Shown one piece after another: positions 14,176 to 19,158 of a DNA stretch of 19,158 nucleotides. The DNA comes from JABMRP01 sp964444795. GTDB taxonomy: Bacteria > Planctomycetota > Planctomycetia > Pirellulales > Thermoguttaceae. Location: assembly GCA_964444795.1 (NCBI GenBank), contig CAYUIQ010000176.1:1-19158 (forward strand), in the 5' to 3' direction. The number at the start of each line of letters is the position of its first letter. Within the stretch, counting starts at the first letter, position 1. Under the pieces are notes generated by a model. The model had not been told where the DNA came from. It did no database searches and saw only the letters and a program-made list of their open reading frames with translations. The position numbers and the translations under genes were made by a program.

Positions 14176-14505
14176 ATGCGAATCAGCGGGTACCGATGCA
14201 TGTGGCTGGTAGCGATGTTCGATCTGCCGACCGACTCGAAAGAAGCACGGCACGATTATGCGCTATTTCGCAAGCACCTGCTCTCCGACGGATTCACCCG
14301 AATGCAGTACTCGGTCTACATTCGGCATTGCCCGAGCCGCGAGAATGCCCAGGTCCACATGAACCGCCTCCGGGCGCATCTCCCCCCGGACGGGGAGGTT
14401 CGCGTGATCACGATTACCGACAAGCAGTTCGAAAGGATGTTGATCTTTTGGGGAAAAGTGCGCAAACCCCCCGAGGCCGCCCCGCGGCAACTCGAACTTT
14501 TCTAA
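14176..14505 (+). CDS. cas2: Cas2, structural partner of Cas1 in spacer acquisition
   Basis: A 109-residue protein of normal Cas2 length. It has the ferredoxin-like first strand ending in the conserved aspartate D16 (WLVAMFDLP), followed by the FRKHLLSDGFTRMQYSVYIR segment, the region that contributes to the dimer. The C-terminal strand carries GEVRVITITDKQF. The ATG at 14176 has only a weak ribosome site. An internal ATG (M9) would leave just a few residues before the first strand and is less likely. It would bridge two Cas1 dimers in the integrase complex. The array begins 49 bp after its stop. That interval is not AT-rich and shows no leader or terminator. Confidence 0.95.
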   Translation: MRISGYRCMWLVAMFDLPTDSKEARHDYALFRKHLLSDGFTRMQYSVYIRHCPSRENAQVHMNRLRAHLPPDGEVRVITITDKQFERMLIFWGKVRKPPEAAPRQLELF

Positions 14506-14554
14506 GGCCGCAACGGACCTATCTAGCGGTTCACCAAGGACTTAGGCCGGAGAT

Positions 14555-17500
14555 AGTGTATCCGATCTCAGCCCGCCAGCAATCCGCAACGTCGTCGAGG
14601 CGATGAAGATCACGCCGCGGAGTGTATCCGATCTCAGCCCGCCAGCAATCCGCAACACGGATGAACCGTCGGCTATCGCGCTGGCGAGTGTATCCGATCT
14701 CAGCCCGCCAGCAATCCGCAACCGCTGCCCGGGAATGACCACCGCCGGGGAGAGTGTATCCGATCTCAGCCCGCCAGCAATCCGCAACGCAGTTGGCGTA
14801 GGGGGTGGCGATTAGCGAAGTGTATCCGATCTCAGCCCGCCAGCAATCCGCAACGACCGACGGCCGGTGCTTCTTCGTCGGCTGAGTGTATCCGATCTCA
14901 GCCCGCCAGCAATCCGCAACTAGGCGGAGCGATTAGGGGGTAGCGATTAGAGTGTATCCGATCTCAGCCCGCCAGCAATCCGCAACGTCGGCGGCTGATC
15001 CCGCGTTTCCCATAATAGTGTATCCGATCTCAGCCCGCCAGCAATCCGCAACCCTGGAGCACGGTCGCCGTGTTGGGCTCGCAGTGTATCCGATCTCAGC
15101 CCGCCAGCAATCCGCAACCGTCGGCCCATGGCTATCGCCCCCGCATGGAGTGTATCCGATCTCAGCCCGCCAGCAATCCGCAACGCCCAGCAACCACCGC
15201 TGCATCGACCGGCTAGTGTATCCGATCTCAGCCCGCCAGCAATCCGCAACGACGGAGTTATCACAAACCTTTGGCCAGCAGTGTATCCGATCTCAGCCCG
15301 CCAGCAATCCGCAACGGCCGCCGCCAGTAGATCGCGGCGGATCGTAGTGTATCCGATCTCAGCCCGCCAGCAATCCGCAACCCGGAACTGCACTGGTCCT
15401 TCGACGCGCTGAGTGTATCCGATCTCAGCCCGCCAGCAATCCGCAACCTTCCGCTCAGATTCGGCGCGGAGATACGGAGTGTATCCGATCTCAGCCCGCC
15501 AGCAATCCGCAACACCGGCCGGCTTGGACGCTCCCGGCAAACCAGTGTATCCGATCTCAGCCCGCCAGCAATCCGCAACTGGAAACGCTCAAGGACATCG
15601 GCCACGAAAAGTGTATCCGATCTCAGCCCGCCAGCAATCCGCAACAAGATCACCGCCCCGGCCCTGGTCGTCGGCAGTGTATCCGATCTCAGCCCGCCAG
15701 CAATCCGCAACGCCGCGGCGGCTCGGGGCGTTGCGTTTTCGAGTGTATCCGATCTCAGCCCGCCAGCAATCCGCAACTCCAGCCCATACGTCATCGTCTT
15801 GAGCACTAGTGTATCCGATCTCAGCCCGCCAGCAATCCGCAACGAAGAGGAGCGACCGCCATGGCCGTAGAAAGTGTATCCGATCTCAGCCCGCCAGCAA
15901 TCCGCAACCCACGCGGCCAGCGCGTAGTTGCGACGCAGAGTGTATCCGATCTCAGCCCGCCAGCAATCCGCAACCACGTGACCGTCGTGCCGGCGAGCAA
16001 GAAGAGTGTATCCGATCTCAGCCCGCCAGCAATCCGCAACGACGCAGCACCTGCCGGCGTACAAGGCGCCAGTGTATCCGATCTCAGCCCGCCAGCAATC
16101 CGCAACTTGCGGTACCTGATCGCCAAGCGGCTGCCCAGTGTATCCGATCTCAGCCCGCCAGCAATCCGCAACCGTTCGGTGCAACTCGTAGACCATGAAC
16201 CCAGTGTATCCGATCTCAGCCCGCCAGCAATCCGCAACCGCGGCGGCGGCGGCAACACGGGCTGGCAAGTGTATCCGATCTCAGCCCGCCAGCAATCCGC
16301 AACGCCGATAGGCATGGACTGCCAGATCATCGAAGTGTATCCGATCTCAGCCCGCCAGCAATCCGCAACATGATGAGTCGTCTGAGATCGTTACGATCAA
16401 GTGTATCCGATCTCAGCCCGCCAGCAATCCGCAACCGTGGGCATTGGTTCGTCTCGCGTTGGGGTAGTGTATCCGATCTCAGCCCGCCAGCAATCCGCAA
16501 CTTAACCGACTGAAGGAACGCGCCAAGCGGGAGTGTATCCGATCTCAGCCCGCCAGCAATCCGCAACCCGGCGGATGCGGCGCGACGAAGCTGCCCAGTG
16601 TATCCGATCTCAGCCCGCCAGCAATCCGCAACCTCGATATCATGTTTCCGGAGTCGCCACAAAGTGTATCCGATCTCAGCCCGCCAGCAATCCGCAACGA
16701 CCGAGCCCGCAACGCCGGCATCACCGATAGTGTATCCGATCTCAGCCCGCCAGCAATCCGCAACCTGACGCTGTAGAAGCCGTGAGCAATGAGCAGTGTA
16801 TCCGATCTCAGCCCGCCAGCAATCCGCAACCTCGATCGCGTCGGCGGCGTACCCGTTGATAGTGTATCCGATCTCAGCCCGCCAGCAATCCGCAACCGAA
16901 CCCGAGTTCAATACCTGAAGTGGGCTAGTGTATCCGATCTCAGCCCGCCAGCAATCCGCAACCCGGCCCCCACCGCCTGCTCTGCGGAGACGAGTGTATC
17001 CGATCTCAGCCCGCCAGCAATCCGCAACACGGTCTACCGCTCGCTGCGAGCCCGGTACAGTGTATCCGATCTCAGCCCGCCAGCAATCCGCAACCCGCCG
17101 ACGGTCGTCCCCGCGGCGATCAGCAGTGTATCCGATCTCAGCCCGCCAGCAATCCGCAACTTGCTCATCAACAGGACGTCGGGCGTGTGAAGTGTATCCG
17201 ATCTCAGCCCGCCAGCAATCCGCAACGTCCAAGTGACGCCGATGATGGGGCCATGGAGTGTATCCGATCTCAGCCCGCCAGCAATCCGCAACCAATCACA
17301 CGGAGACTAAAACCATGTCAACAGTGTATCCGATCTCAGCCCGCCAGCAATCCGCAACCCACGTGGACGTCGACGGTCAGATCTTCGCAGTGTATCCGAT
17401 CTCAGCCCGCCAGCAATCCGCAACCCCTTCGCGAATGTTTTCCCAAGGCGTTCCAGTGTATCCGATCTCAGCCCGCCAGCAATCCGCAACGGAAACAACC

Positions 17501-19158
17501 GCTGGCGGTACTCGTTCAGCAGTGTATCCGATCTCAGCCCGCCAGCAATCCGCAACACTCAGCTTCGAGGTACTGAAAGCCGGCTTAGTGTATCCGATCT
17601 CAGCCCGCCAGCAATCCGCAACATTGCCGAGACGGGTCATTCGCCGGGCCGCAGTGTATCCGATCTCAGCCCGCCAGCAATCCGCAACCTTGGAAGTCTC
17701 GGGAAGCGGCGGAACCTAAGTGTATCCGATCTCAGCCCGCCAGCAATCCGCAACTCTGGGAAGTTGGGGTTGCCCAAGTATCAAAGTGTATCCGATCTCA
17801 GCCCGCCAGCAATCCGCAACCTCTCTTTTCCAATAGCCGGGCAAGAGCCCAGTGTATCCGATCTCAGCCCGCCAGCAATCCGCAACCGTCGGCGCGATAC
17901 GCCGCGCTTTCTCGACAGTGTATCCGATCTCAGCCCGCCAGCAATCCGCAACACGAGATGATTCGAGCGTCCGGACGCGGCGAGTGTATCCGATCTCAGC
18001 CCGCCAGCAATCCGCAACCTACTGACGCCGACACCCTAGAAGCCCTACAGTGTATCCGATCTCAGCCCGCCAGCAATCCGCAACAAAGGAATCACCGTAC
18101 TTGGGATGCGATTAGTGTATCCGATCTCAGCCCGCCAGCAATCCGCAACACCTACTCTCCCCCAGAGAACCGAACCACTAGTGTATCCGATCTCAGCCCG
18201 CCAGCAATCCGCAACCCCGCAAGCTGCATGTGGGCTATGCCACCCAGTGTATCCGATCTCAGCCCGCCAGCAATCCGCAACGTCCCCCGTCACGCAGTTA
18301 GACGACCCCCAAGTGTATCCGATCTCAGCCCGCCAGCAATCCGCAACAATTCGAACGGGTTTTCCGCTAGTGGGGGGAGTGTATCCGATCTCAGCCCGCC
18401 AGCAATCCGCAACACTAGCACCCGTCGAGGAGACGTGTCTGTTAGTGTATCCGATCTCAGCCCGCCAGCAATCCGCAACGTCGCCGCTGTTGGGTGCTGG
18501 TGTCGGGCAAGTGTATCCGATCTCAGCCCGCCAGCAATCCGCAACCTGACGGTGAGCGTGAAGCGAATGCTCGGCAGTGTATCCGATCTCAGCCCGCCAG
18601 CAATCCGCAACACGTTCAGCCAGGTGTACGCCTCCCACGTCAGTGTATCCGATCTCAGCCCGCCAGCAATCCGCAACGACCGACGCCCGCTGCTTCTTCG
18701 TCGGCTGAGTGTATCCGATCTCAGCCCGCCAGCAATCCGCAACCTGGAGCGGGCGTTTGAGTTCCGGCGGGCAAGTGTATCCGATCTCAGCCCGCCAGCA
18801 ATCCGCAACCTCCCCCGCGCGCCGTTCGTAACCGCCCTTAGTGTATCCGATCTCAGCCCGCCAGCAATCCGCAACGTGGAGGGGCGGCGGGTGAAGCGTG
18901 GGATGAGTGTATCCGATCTCAGCCCGCCAGCAATCCGCAACCTGGAGCGGGCGTTTGAGTTCCGGCGGGCAAGTGTATCCGATCTCAGCCCGCCAGCAAT
19001 CCGCAACATGGCGAGGGGCACAAGCCCACCGCCACTCAGTGTATCCGATCTCAGCCCGCCAGCAATCCGCAACATGGGGCACACCGACGGCCGCATGATT
19101 ACCAGTGTATCCGATCTCAGCCCGCCAGCAATCCGCAACGCGAGTTCTTCGTTCACGA
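14555..19158 (-). CRISPR. Type II-C CRISPR array, 70 repeats, truncated by the window end
   Basis: I counted 70 copies of a 36-bp repeat (plus strand AGTGTATCCG...CCGCAAC), the first at 14555-14590 and the last at 19104-19139. There are 69 complete spacers and 19 bases of the next. Spacers are 30 bp except five of 29 bp (15251, 15844, 16239, 16568 and 18085). I noticed no variant repeat. The tracrRNA anti-repeat shows that crRNAs read on the minus strand (GUUGCGG...UACACU), so the array is convergent with cas9-cas1-cas2, and any leader lies beyond the right edge. Each repeat in that orientation holds TTGCTG, 16 bp, TACACT at its 3' end, a promoter-like layout. Spacers starting at 18744 and 18942 are identical, and those at 14855 and 18678 differ at two bases. 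All reading frames across the array are repeat artefacts. Confidence 0.98.

Noticed and set aside
14506..14554. Leader sequence between cas2 and the array
   Set aside because: It is only 49 bp, not AT-rich, without a promoter. crRNA polarity places the upstream end of the array at the opposite side, outside the window.
14542..19156. Many open frames across the array on both strands
   Set aside because: They encode only the repeat in different frames (for example VYPISARQQSAT or LRIAGGLRSDTL) joined by spacer-encoded residues. They are artefacts of a stop-free repeat.
14591..19158. Spacers targeting genes inside this window
   Set aside because: None was noticed by eye, but an exhaustive comparison was not possible, so no claim is made.

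Overview
The DNA is GC-rich and the gene content points to a planctomycete. Typical signs are a Tat-exported enolase-superfamily protein, an exported ThuA-domain protein, and an ECF sigma factor running into a very large membrane Ser/Thr kinase with a WD40 ectodomain. This assignment rests on gene style, not on a marker gene.

Left part (1-4202): the 3' end of a coiled-coil protein gene (+), then three minus-strand genes: an enolase/mandelate racemase-type protein, an unrecognised exported protein, and a ThuA-like protein. A decayed second copy of the 3' end of the first gene lies at 3228-3317, so two of the minus-strand genes sit between direct repeats. Middle (4430-9110): a promoter, an ECF sigma factor and a giant kinase whose N-terminus carries an anti-sigma-like H-x3-C-x2-C motif.

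Right part (9344-19158): a complete type II-C CRISPR-Cas locus, with cas9, cas1 and cas2 on the plus strand and an array of 70 apparently identical 36-bp repeats that runs off the window. No csn2 or cas4 is seen. The tracrRNA is readable on the minus strand upstream of cas9: a consensus promoter, a 39-nt anti-repeat, internal hairpins and a strong U-tract terminator. Its orientation shows that crRNAs are made from the minus strand, towards the cas genes, and each repeat contains a promoter-like sequence as in Neisseria-type II-C arrays.

The most interesting signal is just upstream of the tracrRNA. A lone degenerate repeat in crRNA orientation lies 44 bp before the anti-repeat, and a second promoter lies 34 nt before that repeat. 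A transcript from this promoter would read guide, repeat, loop, anti-repeat, tracr tail: a natural single-guide RNA like the S. pyogenes long tracrRNA. The last 11 nt of its guide match 10 of 11 positions (9 contiguous in the seed) at 9651-9661, overlapping the -35 box of the cas9 promoter. This suggests a Cas9 autorepression circuit in a type II-C system. The architecture is read from the sequence; the function is inference.
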